From: an uncultured Lachnospira sp.
GTDB taxonomy: Bacteria; Bacillota; Clostridia; Lachnospirales; Lachnospiraceae
Length of the DNA stretch: 64,000 nt
Direction: 5' to 3'
NCBI GenBank assembly: GCA_910587485.1
Contig: CAJUKN010000012.1
Location: forward strand, 1-64,000
In this document: positions 26,301 through 34,035 of the stretch, one piece after another
Position numbering within the stretch: the stretch's first letter is position 1
Layout: every line of letters starts with the position of its first letter
Program-made: the position numbers and the translations under genes
The notes under the pieces: model-generated
Seen by the model: only the letters and a program-made list of their open reading frames with translations
Told to the model about the DNA's origin: nothing
Database searches by the model: none

Positions 26301-27773
26301 GCACCAACATGTACAAGTACAGGTCTTACTGCGGGCAAGCGCTGTTCAGTTTGCGGAGAGATTATAGAAGCACAGCAAGAAGTGGCTAAGGCTGAGCATG
26401 ATTTAGAAGAAGTAGCAGAAGTGCCAGCAACATGTACAACACCGGGACATACAGCAGGTCAGGCATGTAAGAATTGCGACCATGTAACATATACAGAAAC
26501 ACCAGCAACAGGACATACCTTTGATGCACAAAATCCAGATATGGGCTGGGCTTATGATGAGACAAACGGAATTACATCAAAAGTTGTTCTTCATTGTTCA
26601 AATACGGATTGTGAAGAAACATTTGATAAGATTAATTGTACAGTAACGGTTGCAAAAGGTACTAATACATTAGTAGCAACAGGTAAGTTTACTTATAATG
26701 GTACACAAGTAACAAAAGATTTGACATTTAATGTAACAGAAGAGTTAACACAAACCAGTACAGGTTTTGATGTTGTGTATAAATTTACACAAGCTGATGT
26801 TGCAGAAGGTGTAGAGGCAATAAGCTTTACAAAGACAAGTGCTGCAACAAGTGCTGTTTCTGACTATAATAATACAATAACATATACAGCAACAACAACT
26901 GTAAATGGTGTAACATTTACTACAACACGCGTATTTGATATGGGCAATATTACTTACTCATGGTCAAAGGCAGGCGATGGATATGAGCTTGTTGCTGTTG
27001 TAGGTGGTAAGACAGAAGCAAATGGCACATTAAGATTAGTGGCACAAGGCGTTAAGAGTGAAGAACGCGACGAAAATGGTGTTCTTATTAAGACAATCTA
27101 TACAGCTAAGGTTCAAGTTGGTGATTATGTAATTGCTACAAAGACAAAAGAGATTTCAGAAGACCTTAAATATACAGTAACAGTTGTAAATGGTTCATTT
27201 GCAGATGGCACTACATCACAAGAAATCGCTTATGGAACATTGGTTACATTAGAGCATATTGCAGCAGAATATGGTGAGCATTTTGTAGGCTGGTATGTTG
27301 GAGACGACTTAGTTAGTCAAAAAGATTCCTATTCATTCCATGTTACAAAGAATGTTACTGTAACGGCTAAATTTGCTAAAGAAGCACCAGAGGCAAAAGC
27401 AATAGTAAATGCAACTGTAACAGAACGTGTAGATGATGCCGCTACAGGAAAGCAAAAAGTAACAGTAACGATTGAATGGTCTCTTCCAGAAGGATTTGAA
27501 TTTATTGAAGCTGGATTTAATAGAATTTATGTAACAGCAGGCAGCGATAGTTCAGGCTTAGGAGAAACTTTAAAGACTGTAAGTGGTGATGTTAAGAATG
27601 CTGTAGCAAATCTTCAAACAAAAGAAGGCACATATGAATTTAATTTAACATTGAGTGCTACAACAAAGCTAAAAGACATGTATTTTATAGGCTATATAAA
27701 ATATAAGGATGCTGATGGTACAGAACAAGTTATGTATACAAATTTAATGTCTAGTTTAGCAAGTAATTTATAA
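23355..27773 (+). CDS. Large secreted protein: GLUG-like N-terminal domain, CxxC repeat array, InlB-type repeat
   Basis: The 1472-residue protein has a signal peptide (RRRFLVTVSLFMLMVAFLF, cleavage near AEEA). Residues about 45-235 form a beta-helix-like GLUG/adhesin domain (NADIVVNDG, NGNGHTISGLYF, SNVGAFAGTL). Residues about 330-1080 hold roughly 17 copies of a 35-45-residue unit of the form ATCTxxGxxEGxxCSxCGxxxxxxxIPAxGH, each with a CxxC pair and a conserved GH. Beta-sandwich-like segments follow, with an InlB-type repeat (VVNGSFADGTTSQEIAYG to HFVGWYV) near residue 1290. No LPxTG or membrane anchor is seen, so it is either released or held non-covalently. The CxxC units may bind zinc or form disulfides; function unknown, adhesion is inference. 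Confidence 0.85.
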   Translation: METLRRRFLVTVSLFMLMVAFLFVPTMTGRAEEATPTEPTKTPPTEWTEQPTINATALDATQASCNISSKEDLYGLNTWIKNNSNTNLTINLNADIVVNDGVINASTDEFGVYLWIPINADCNITFNGNGHTISGLYFNDSTRNNVGFFGACEGSVKVSKLGIINSYFNGGSNVGAFAGTLGKGSVIKECYSQSTVSASNAETLGGIAAVLLEDATISSCYNIGDVKCAPTSYNSNVTNSCYVTAGASGLAAYDGTGSAALTDAEFKSGAAAYLLSGGLDDVDGIDETTAWGQKLTPASDGSGATTNKSYPVFSDDKVYSGKASCTATDDTYINGVVVNFHANVVKHAATGATCQADGNEEYYECTDCNKIVAANEDGIFAEVEGKTAEDYKIAATGHEDVLTNTEQYTKFLFNSKTLVDGEFTHTHVYHFICTKCGEVVANEDGAAVTDEVNANDSVVTTQTGGACLGITTTHYCADCGYEQVIKTAGTGTHTEVVYCTEGYHWTMCSECKTVTSAKAEHTIKVTTAASDATCTVDGATEGSECEVCGRVMAVSQVIPATGHNYSEWTTTKEANCTDAGSKERTCYTCGEKFTEEIAATGHTEYDVPQVDATCTEKGTTAGVKCSVCGDVIYGCAEIPALGHREVVDAAVDPTCTATGLTEGKHCDVCGEVLKKQDIVAAKGHTSVTLEAVPATCTTDGLTEGSKCSVCETILIAQQVVPAAHTPETLPAQAPTCTQEGWSILVQCSVCQAEIKKVAIAALGHDIVVDEAVAATCTQAGREEGSHCSRCSDATVVGDEIAALGHDIVIDARVEATCTEVGHEEGSHCSRCDEATVVGNEIAALGHDMVTDEAVAATCTTDGRAEGSHCSRCDETTGGAVIPATGHTWVYHAAVAATCTTEGSKDYLQCSVCNAFQDENDTEESVKIPALGHAWEDVARLEPTCTTDGHKAYQHCTRCGEDSMTEEERKLEAHHVEEEIPAVAPTCTSTGLTAGKRCSVCGEIIEAQQEVAKAEHDLEEVAEVPATCTTPGHTAGQACKNCDHVTYTETPATGHTFDAQNPDMGWAYDETNGITSKVVLHCSNTDCEETFDKINCTVTVAKGTNTLVATGKFTYNGTQVTKDLTFNVTEELTQTSTGFDVVYKFTQADVAEGVEAISFTKTSAATSAVSDYNNTITYTATTTVNGVTFTTTRVFDMGNITYSWSKAGDGYELVAVVGGKTEANGTLRLVAQGVKSEERDENGVLIKTIYTAKVQVGDYVIATKTKEISEDLKYTVTVVNGSFADGTTSQEIAYGTLVTLEHIAAEYGEHFVGWYVGDDLVSQKDSYSFHVTKNVTVTAKFAKEAPEAKAIVNATVTERVDDAATGKQKVTVTIEWSLPEGFEFIEAGFNRIYVTAGSDSSGLGETLKTVSGDVKNAVANLQTKEGTYEFNLTLSATTKLKDMYFIGYIKYKDADGTEQVMYTNLMSSLASNL

Positions 27774-27837
27774 GATAGTTGATAAATGGTAATACTATTT
27801 ATTGATTAATTTATGATGATGAAAGGGGAGTATATAA

Positions 27838-27948
27838 TTGAAAGAATATTATGAGGAACCATTGGTTGAAGTAATTCATTTTAATACGGAGGATGTGATG
27901 ACGGAATCAAACGGTCCGGGTTTTGGCAGTGGTGACATAGTCGATTAA
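27838..27948 (+). CDS. 36-residue peptide of unknown function (PLVEVIHF...GSGD type)
   Basis: A TTG start at 27838 lies 8 bases after AAAGGGGAG (27822-27830). The product is MKEYYEEPLVEVIHFNTEDV followed by MTESNGPGFGSGDIVD and TAA. An N-terminal 'Y-x-x-P-x-V-E-V-I-x-F' leader followed by a Ser/Gly-rich acidic tail matches a pattern I recall in small hypothetical proteins of gut Firmicutes. It sits 64 bases after the surface protein and is closed by a good terminator, so it is expressed as the end of that transcript or alone. A RiPP-like precursor or an assembly peptide are possibilities only. Confidence 0.6.
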   Translation: MKEYYEEPLVEVIHFNTEDVMTESNGPGFGSGDIVD

Positions 27949-27971
27949 TGTAATCACATTTTAATGAAAGA

Positions 27972-28000
27972 CCGAGTATGCTACGCATACTCAGTTTTTT
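27972..28000 (+). terminator. Intrinsic terminator after the small peptide
   Basis: GAGTATGC (27974-27981), loop TAC, GCATACTC (27985-27992), then AGTTTTTTATG. It is a strong, compact terminator. Confidence 0.85.
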
Positions 28001-28165
28001 ATGCTAATTGTATTCATTTTTTTGCAAATCTTTAGGTACATGTTATTATATTTTAATTATACAGAAAAATATTTGCAGGTACAATGAAAAAATTACAATA
28101 AAAAAAGTAAAAAAACACTTGCATTTTATATTTTAATATGGTAATATTATCAAGTACTTGGTTGT

Positions 28166-28237
28166 GGCTAATTGGTCAAGCGGTTAAGACGCCGCCCTCT
28201 CACGGCGGAAACAGGGGTTCGATTCCCCTATTAGCTA
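28166..28237 (+). tRNA. tRNA-Glu (anticodon CUC)
   Basis: A 72-base cloverleaf: acceptor GGCTAAT / ATTAGCT (first pair G-U), D-arm with GGTCAAGCGGTTAAGAC, anticodon stem CCGCC/GGCGG around loop CTCTCAC (anticodon CUC), and T-arm AGGGGTTCGATTCCCCT. Discriminator A; CCA not encoded. Confidence 0.93.
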
Positions 28238-28261
28238 TTGCAATGCAATATGTATCTTGGA

Positions 28262-28290
28262 AGAGTGGACAGAGATGTCCACTCTTTCGT
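28262..28290 (+). terminator. Terminator after tRNA-Glu
   Basis: AGAGTGGAC (28262-28270) and GTCCACTCT (28277-28285) form a 9-bp stem followed by TTCGTTTG. Confidence 0.7.
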
Positions 28291-28301
28291 TTGCATAAGA
28301 A

Positions 28302-28360
28302 AATAACGTTCGCGCTGCTGCGTTTTTTACTATATAAAAGCAGTGCAGAATAGAGGAATT
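28302..28360 (+). promoter_or_regulatory. Recurrent pseudoknot leader, copy 5 (short hairpin)
   Basis: AACG / CGTT encloses CGCGCTGCTG; GCGCTGCT pairs with AGCAGTGC (one G-U) in AAAAGCAGTGCAGAATAGAGG just before rimP. The upstream stem is only 4-5 bp here. Confidence 0.55.
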
Positions 28361-28822
28361 ATGAATAGAAGTGAAAAATATGAAGCAAAGACTTCGGAGT
28401 TGATTCAACCGCTTATGGATAAAAATCATTTTGAATTGGTTGATGTTGAGTTTGTAAAAGAAGGCAGTGATTGGTACCTTCGTGTTTATATTGACAAAGA
28501 AGGGGGAATTACAGTTGATGATTGTGAGCTTGTAAGCAGGGCATTTAATGAGATTCTTGACAAAGAAAATTATATTGATGAACCCTATATTTTTGAAGTT
28601 AGTTCACCTGGATTAACAAGACCATTAAAGAAAGAGAAAGACTATGAGCGAAGCGTAGGCAAATTGATTGATATTAAGGTTTTTAAACCAGTGGATAATT
28701 GTAAGGAATTTACAGGCATACTTAAGGCATATAATAATAATACTGTGACCATTGAGGTTGATGGTAAAGAAATTTGCTTTGACAGAAAAAATCTGGCACT
28801 GATTCGATTAGCATTTTGTTAA
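28361..28822 (+). CDS. rimP: Ribosome maturation factor RimP
   Basis: RimP (153 residues) assists maturation of the 30S subunit, notably entry of the central pseudoknot. Family strings seen include FELVDVEFVKEGSDWYLRVYIDKEGGITVDDCE, shown here only in outline, then ISSPGL-type 'VSSPGLTRPLKKEKDYERSV' and the C-terminal SH3-like part ending in KNLALIRLAF. A GTG at 28343 is in frame, but AGAGGA at 28352-28357 places the start at 28361. It heads the nusA-infB cluster in the standard order. Confidence 0.95.
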   Translation: MNRSEKYEAKTSELIQPLMDKNHFELVDVEFVKEGSDWYLRVYIDKEGGITVDDCELVSRAFNEILDKENYIDEPYIFEVSSPGLTRPLKKEKDYERSVGKLIDIKVFKPVDNCKEFTGILKAYNNNTVTIEVDGKEICFDRKNLALIRLAFC

Positions 28823-28860
28823 TGAACCAAATTTATAAATATGATATACGGAGGTAAATG

Positions 28861-30087
28861 ATGAATAAGGAATTAATATTAGCATTAGAGGCACTTGAAA
28901 AGGAGAATGGAATCAGCAAAGAGATTATGCTTGATACGATTGAAAAATCCTTGAAAGATGAATTTAAAAACCAGTTTAATACAAATGATAATTGCGAGGT
29001 TTCACTTGACAGAATAACTGGTGATTTTCATATCTATGCTAATAGAACAGTTGTAGATACTTTAACCCCAATTGATGAGATAGAAGAAAATAGAAATAAA
29101 AATAAAAGAGAGCCTGAAAAACTTGTCTATGGCAAAGAAATTATCCTTTCAGAAGCACGAAAAATAAAGCCAAACTGTGAGATTGGCGATGTGCTGAAAG
29201 TGGAAATTAAATCCGAAGAGTTTTCAAGAAGAGCAGCAAAGGCGGCAAAAGGTACAATTGTTCAAAAGATTCGAGAAGAAGAAAAAAATGCAATTTACAA
29301 TGAATATCATTCTAAAGAGCATGAAATTATTACAGGAATCGTACAAAGAATTGATGAAAATGGAAATATTCTTGTTGATATAGGAAGAACACAGACAACA
29401 CTTAAGAAAAATGACTGCGTAAAGGGAGAAGTATATCATAGAGGAGACCGAATTAAGCTTTTCGTTTTGGAGGTTTCTAATAAAGAAAAAAATTCAGATA
29501 GGTCACAAGAAAACAAAGGAGAGAAAGAAAAGGCGGGCAGACTTGTCATAAGAGTATCAAGAAAAACACCATATCTTGTCAAGCGATTATTTGAGACAGA
29601 AGTATCTGAAATTAAGGATGGCATTGTAAAAATTGTCAATATTGCAAGAGAAGAAGGTTCAAGAACAAAAATTGCTGTCAAGGCAGATGACCCAAATGTA
29701 GACCCTGTTGGAGCATGTGTTGGTATTAATGGTTCACGTGTGAGAGCGATTGTAAACGAGTTGGGAAATGAACAGATTGATATTATAGAATGGGATGAAA
29801 ACCCTGCGCAATATATTGTTAATGCGCTCAGTCCTGCAAAAGTTGTTTCGATTTCTGCCTATGAAGATGAAAATAACAAAAAAGCAACCGTTGTTGTTTC
29901 AGACCAGCAGTTGTCACTTGCTATTGGCAAGGCAGGACAAAATGTGAGACTTGCAGCAAAGCTTACAGGATATGGAATTGATATCAAGAGTGAATCTGAT
30001 ATAGAAGAAGCCATTGACAGCTCAGAGGAAAGCGATGCAGAAGATGTAGAAATGGATGAAGAATTTTCATTTACTGAACAAGAGTAG
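28861..30087 (+). CDS. nusA: Transcription termination/antitermination factor NusA
   Basis: NusA (408 residues) binds RNA polymerase and RNA to control pausing and termination. The order is an N-terminal RNAP-binding domain (about 1-125), an S1 domain (GIVQRIDENGNILVDIGRTQ), then KH1 and KH2 (DPVGACVGINGSRVRAIVNE and IGKAGQNVRLAAKLTG). A short acidic tail rich in Glu/Ser/Asp ends the protein; the Gram-negative AR repeats are absent as expected. ATG 28861 is spaced correctly from GGAGG; the ATG just before it (28858) is too close. Confidence 0.95.
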   Translation: MNKELILALEALEKENGISKEIMLDTIEKSLKDEFKNQFNTNDNCEVSLDRITGDFHIYANRTVVDTLTPIDEIEENRNKNKREPEKLVYGKEIILSEARKIKPNCEIGDVLKVEIKSEEFSRRAAKAAKGTIVQKIREEEKNAIYNEYHSKEHEIITGIVQRIDENGNILVDIGRTQTTLKKNDCVKGEVYHRGDRIKLFVLEVSNKEKNSDRSQENKGEKEKAGRLVIRVSRKTPYLVKRLFETEVSEIKDGIVKIVNIAREEGSRTKIAVKADDPNVDPVGACVGINGSRVRAIVNELGNEQIDIIEWDENPAQYIVNALSPAKVVSISAYEDENNKKATVVVSDQQLSLAIGKAGQNVRLAAKLTGYGIDIKSESDIEEAIDSSEESDAEDVEMDEEFSFTEQE

Positions 30088-30117
30088 TTGTTCTAATAAA
30101 AGACTGGAGTGATAATT

Positions 30118-30393
30118 TTGAGTGAGATAAAAAAGAAACCTCAAAGACAGTGTATTGGATGTCGGCAAATGAAAGATAAAAAAAGTCTGATACGAATAAT
30201 TAAGTCTGATGAAGGAATGATGATTGATGTGACAGGTAAAAAAAATGGCAGAGGAGCCTATGTATGTCCTAATAGAGAATGTATTGAAAAGGCTGTTAAG
30301 ACAAAAGGGCTTGATAGGTCATTTGGTCAGTCCGTAGATAAGAATGTTTATGAGAGTTTAATAAGGAGTTTTGAAGAAATTGAATCAAGATAA
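30118..30393 (+). CDS. rnpM: RNase P modulator RnpM (YlxR, DUF448)
   Basis: The 91-residue protein belongs to the YlxR/DUF448 family, RNA-binding proteins encoded in the nusA-infB operon; Bacillus YlxR was shown to interact with RNase P. The motif RQCIGCRQMKDKKSLIRI and GRGAYVCPNRECIEKA are diagnostic. The likely start is TTG 30118, 8 bases after GGAG; a GTG at 30109 is an alternative. It overlaps the next gene's start by 14 bases. Confidence 0.9.
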   Translation: MSEIKKKPQRQCIGCRQMKDKKSLIRIIKSDEGMMIDVTGKKNGRGAYVCPNRECIEKAVKTKGLDRSFGQSVDKNVYESLIRSFEEIESR

Positions 30394-30694
30394 AACGTTA
30401 TCTATGTTAGGTCTTGCTCAAAAGGCAGGAAAAATAGCAAGCGGTGAATTTTCAACAGAAAAAGCTATTAAAAGTGGTAAGGCATCAGTTGTAATAGTAG
30501 CTGATGATTCTTCTGATAACACCAAAAAGATGTTTAAAAAGATGTGTGATTATTATAAAGTTCCAGTTTATTATTATAGTGATAAAGAGACATTAGGACA
30601 TGCGATAGGAAAACAATTTAGAGCATCACTTGCAGTTATAGACGAAGGTTTTGGAAAACAGATACAAAAGCATATGAGAATTGGTTTGGAATAA
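30380..30694 (+). CDS. L7Ae-family ribosomal protein-like (YlxQ)
   Basis: The 104-residue protein has the L7Ae/L30e fold that recognises kink-turn RNA. Landmarks are LGLAQKAGKIASGEFSTEKA and VVIVADDSSDNTKK. YlxQ-type proteins occupy exactly this place between rnpM and infB. TTG 30380 is 11 bases from AAGGAG; TTG 30371 is another candidate. Its RNA target here is unknown. Confidence 0.88.
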   Translation: MNQDKTLSMLGLAQKAGKIASGEFSTEKAIKSGKASVVIVADDSSDNTKKMFKKMCDYYKVPVYYYSDKETLGHAIGKQFRASLAVIDEGFGKQIQKHMRIGLE

Positions 30695-30741
30695 TACAAA
30701 AAAGTAGAATGAATACTTTTTATTATTCAGAAAAGAGGTAA

Positions 30742-33573
30742 ATGGCGAGTATGAGAGTACATGAATTAGCAAAGGAATTAGGCATAGCTGCCAAAGAGGT
30801 TTCAAAAATTTTGGATACGGAAGAAAAGAAGTATAAAACGATGAGTGGCTTAAATGAGGAAGAAATTAATAAAGTTCGTAAATTATTGAATACAACAAAT
30901 AATAATGCGGCAAAAGTTGAAAATAATGGCACAAGAGCCGATATAAACAAAGAAAAGACTTCTAATATAAAGACCATATCGGCTAATAAAAAAGAAGTGA
31001 AAAAAACAGAAGGAGTACAACAAACTCCTAAGACAGAGGTGAAAAAAACGGAAGAGAAAAAGAGTATTGATAAAAAGATGGAAGAAAAGAAACAACAACA
31101 TGTTTCACAGTTATATTTTCCACAAAATAGTTCAAAAGGTGGACGTGATAAAAATCAAAACGGTGATAAAAACCGTTCTAATGACCGAAATCAAAACAAT
31201 GATAGAAATCGTTTTGGCGATAAAAACCGCTCGAATGAGAGAGGTCAAAATAATGACCGACATCAAAATCGTGGAAATGATAATAAATTTAATCGTAATA
31301 ATGAACGCAACAATGAGCATAATGCAAACAGCGCAAACAGAGAAAATGGAAACTATAACAATACAAGAGTAAATCGCAATAATAAAAATGGTTATCAAAA
31401 TGATAGAAACAATAATCAAAATTATCGCAATGGTGATAAGAAAAATAACTATAGAAATAACCATAATGATAACAATGGCGGCAGCAATAATAATAGCTAT
31501 CGCAATAATGACCGACGCACCAATAATGGCTCTAATGATAAATTTAACAATAACCGCAATGACCGCGGCAATAACTTTAATCAGAGCGGATTTAAAAACG
31601 ACCGCAATAATCAGGGCAGAAGAAATGACCGACGTGATGACAGAAGAGATAGTGTAAAAGATGATTTTGTATTTGAGTCAAAACCAGATTCAAGGCGTTC
31701 CGATTGGAATAAAGATAAGAAGAATGACCGCAAAAAAGATTTGGAAGTTAAAGAAAATCTTAAATTTGCAAGTGGTCAAACAAAAAAGCCTGTTAAAAAG
31801 GAAGATAAAGAAGAAGATACCATTAAACAGCTTGTTCTTCCTGATACGCTTACAATCAAAGAGCTTGCTGATAAGATGAAAATTCAGCCTTCTACAGTGG
31901 TAAAGAAGTTGTTTTTACAGGGGAAGGTTGTCACAATCAATCAGGAAATTGACTATGATATAGCAGAAGAGATAGCGTTGGAATTTAACTGTATCTGTGA
32001 GCATGAAGTAAAGGTTGATGTCATTGCAGAGCTGTTAAAAGAAGATGAAGACCCAAAAGAATCGCTTATGCCAAGACCTCCTGTTGTATGTGTTATGGGG
32101 CATGTTGACCATGGTAAGACGTCCCTTTTGGATGCAATAAGACAAACACATGTAACAGATAAGGAATTTGGTGGAATTACTCAAAAAATTGGTGCTTATA
32201 CGGTTGATGTTGATGGGCAGTCGATTACATTTCTTGATACGCCGGGACATGAAGCGTTTACTGCTATGAGAATGAGAGGCGCACAGGCAACAGATATTGC
32301 TATTCTTGTTGTTGCCGCAGATGATGGCGTTATGCCACAGACGATTGAGGCTATCAATCATGCCAAAGCGGCAGGTGTTGAGATAATTGTTGCAGTGAAT
32401 AAGATTGATAAGCCAAATGCCAATATTGAGAAGGTAAAGAAAGAACTTACAGCATATGAGTTGATAGCAGAAGATTGGGGCGGCACAACAACATTTTGTC
32501 CAGTATCTGCACATACAAAGGAAGGGATTGATGAACTTCTTGAGATGATTTTGCTTACAGCAGAAGTCAATGAATTAAAGGCAAATCCAAACCGCAAGGC
32601 AAGAGGAATTGTTATTGAGGCAGAGCTTGACAGAGGCAGAGGTCCTGTTGCAACGATTCTTGTACAAAAAGGAATTTTAAAAGTAGGCGATAATGTTGCC
32701 GCTGGAAGCAGCTATGGAAAAATTAGAGCCATGATTGATGATAAGGGCAGACGTGTAAAGGAAGCAGGACCATCAACACCTGTGGAAATACTTGGTTTAA
32801 ATGATGTGCCAAACGCTGGTGAGATTATTATGGCTATGGACAGTGATAAAGAGGCAAGAAATGTTGCAGAAACCTTTATTAGTGAAGGCAAGAAAAAATT
32901 ACTTGATGATACAAAGCATAAGGTTTCATTGGACGATATTTTTGAGCAGATTCAGGCTGGTAATGTAAAAGAGCTTGGTATTATTATTAAGGCTGATGTT
33001 CAAGGTTCCGTTGAAGCGGTTAAACAAAGTCTTGTAAAGCTTTCTAATGAAGAAGTTGTTGTGAAGGTGATACATGGAGGTGTTGGAAATATTAATGAAT
33101 CAGATGTTGTGCTTGCATCAGCTTCCAATGCAATTATTATAGGCTTTAATGTCAAACCAGATAATCAGGCAAGAATAGTTGCAGAGCATGAAAAGGTTGA
33201 TTTAAGGTTATATACAGTTATATATAATGCGATTGAAGATGTAGACTCTGCACTCAAGGGAATGTTAGAGCCAATTTATGAAGAAAAGGTTATAGGAACC
33301 GTTGAAGTTCGTCAAATATTTAAGGCTTCTAGTATTGGTAATATTGCAGGATGCCTTGTTACAGAGGGCAGAGTGACAAAAGATTCTAAGGTTCGCGTTT
33401 CAAGAGAAGGTAAGCAGATTGCCGATGCACCAGTTGCAACATTGAGACATTTTAAAGATGATGTCAAAGAGGTTAAGGCAGGTACAGAGTGCGGTATCGT
33501 TATTGAGAACTTTAATGATGTGGCAGAAGGCGATGTGATGGAAGCTTATATTATGGTGGAAGTGCCACGTTAA
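30742..33573 (+). CDS. infB: Translation initiation factor IF-2 with an Asn/Arg-rich linker
   Basis: IF-2 (943 residues) is the GTPase that delivers fMet-tRNA to the 30S subunit. It begins with MASMRVHELAKELG (IF2_N), has a second IF2_N domain (TLTIKELADKMKIQPSTVVK), and the G domain near residue 450 with GHVDHGKTS (G1), DTPGHEAFT (G3) and NKIDKP (G4), then domains II to IV. Between about residues 130 and 300 lies a low-complexity tract made mostly of Asn, Arg, Asp and Gly with repeated NDRN / NNRN strings, which is longer and more Asn-rich than the usual basic linker. ATG 30742 is preferred because it matches the common MA-x-x-RV start. Confidence 0.95.
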   Translation: MASMRVHELAKELGIAAKEVSKILDTEEKKYKTMSGLNEEEINKVRKLLNTTNNNAAKVENNGTRADINKEKTSNIKTISANKKEVKKTEGVQQTPKTEVKKTEEKKSIDKKMEEKKQQHVSQLYFPQNSSKGGRDKNQNGDKNRSNDRNQNNDRNRFGDKNRSNERGQNNDRHQNRGNDNKFNRNNERNNEHNANSANRENGNYNNTRVNRNNKNGYQNDRNNNQNYRNGDKKNNYRNNHNDNNGGSNNNSYRNNDRRTNNGSNDKFNNNRNDRGNNFNQSGFKNDRNNQGRRNDRRDDRRDSVKDDFVFESKPDSRRSDWNKDKKNDRKKDLEVKENLKFASGQTKKPVKKEDKEEDTIKQLVLPDTLTIKELADKMKIQPSTVVKKLFLQGKVVTINQEIDYDIAEEIALEFNCICEHEVKVDVIAELLKEDEDPKESLMPRPPVVCVMGHVDHGKTSLLDAIRQTHVTDKEFGGITQKIGAYTVDVDGQSITFLDTPGHEAFTAMRMRGAQATDIAILVVAADDGVMPQTIEAINHAKAAGVEIIVAVNKIDKPNANIEKVKKELTAYELIAEDWGGTTTFCPVSAHTKEGIDELLEMILLTAEVNELKANPNRKARGIVIEAELDRGRGPVATILVQKGILKVGDNVAAGSSYGKIRAMIDDKGRRVKEAGPSTPVEILGLNDVPNAGEIIMAMDSDKEARNVAETFISEGKKKLLDDTKHKVSLDDIFEQIQAGNVKELGIIIKADVQGSVEAVKQSLVKLSNEEVVVKVIHGGVGNINESDVVLASASNAIIIGFNVKPDNQARIVAEHEKVDLRLYTVIYNAIEDVDSALKGMLEPIYEEKVIGTVEVRQIFKASSIGNIAGCLVTEGRVTKDSKVRVSREGKQIADAPVATLRHFKDDVKEVKAGTECGIVIENFNDVAEGDVMEAYIMVEVPR

Positions 33574-33609
33574 TAAATTAAGAAATAGAAAAGGCATGGT
33601 TAATAAATA

Positions 33610-34035
33610 ATGAGAAAGAATAGTGTTAAAAATACTAGAATTAATGGGGAAGTCTTAAAAGAACTAAGTAACATTATTCGTGGAGAGTTAAAGGACCCAC
33701 GAGTTGGTCTTATGACATCAGTAGTTTCTGTTGAGGTAGCTCCAGACCTTAAAACATGTAAAGCATATATCAGTGTTTTAGGTGATGAGGAGGTACAAAA
33801 AGATACAATAGCAGGACTAAAGAGTGCAGAGGGTTTTATTAGAAGGCAGCTTGCTAAAAATCTAAATTTAAGAAATACGCCTGAGATTAAATTTATATTA
33901 GACCAGTCAATCGAGTATGGTGTAAATATGTCGCATTTAATTGATGAAGTGATAGAAAAAGATGATAAAGGTCATAAAGCATTTATAAAAGAGGATGTGG
34001 AAATACATGAAACTAACGGATTTGTTGGAAAATAA
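33610..34035 (+). CDS. rbfA: Ribosome-binding factor A
   Basis: RbfA (141 residues) is a KH-fold 30S maturation factor. Family strings are INGEVLKELSNIIRGELKDP, VSVEVAPDLKTCKAYISVLG, RRQLAKNLNLRNTPEI and FILDQSIEYGVNMSHLI. It has a normal length plus a short C-terminal tail that overlaps the start of nrnA by 29 bases. Confidence 0.94.
   Translation: MRKNSVKNTRINGEVLKELSNIIRGELKDPRVGLMTSVVSVEVAPDLKTCKAYISVLGDEEVQKDTIAGLKSAEGFIRRQLAKNLNLRNTPEIKFILDQSIEYGVNMSHLIDEVIEKDDKGHKAFIKEDVEIHETNGFVGK

Noticed and set aside
23355..27773. Regularly spaced repeats that might suggest a CRISPR array
   Set aside because: The repeats are in frame, diverged, and encode CxxC protein units; there are no identical direct repeats with unique spacers anywhere in the window.
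31067..31879. Long open frames on both strands within infB
   Set aside because: They are by-products of the Asn-rich low-complexity codons and have no ribosome sites.
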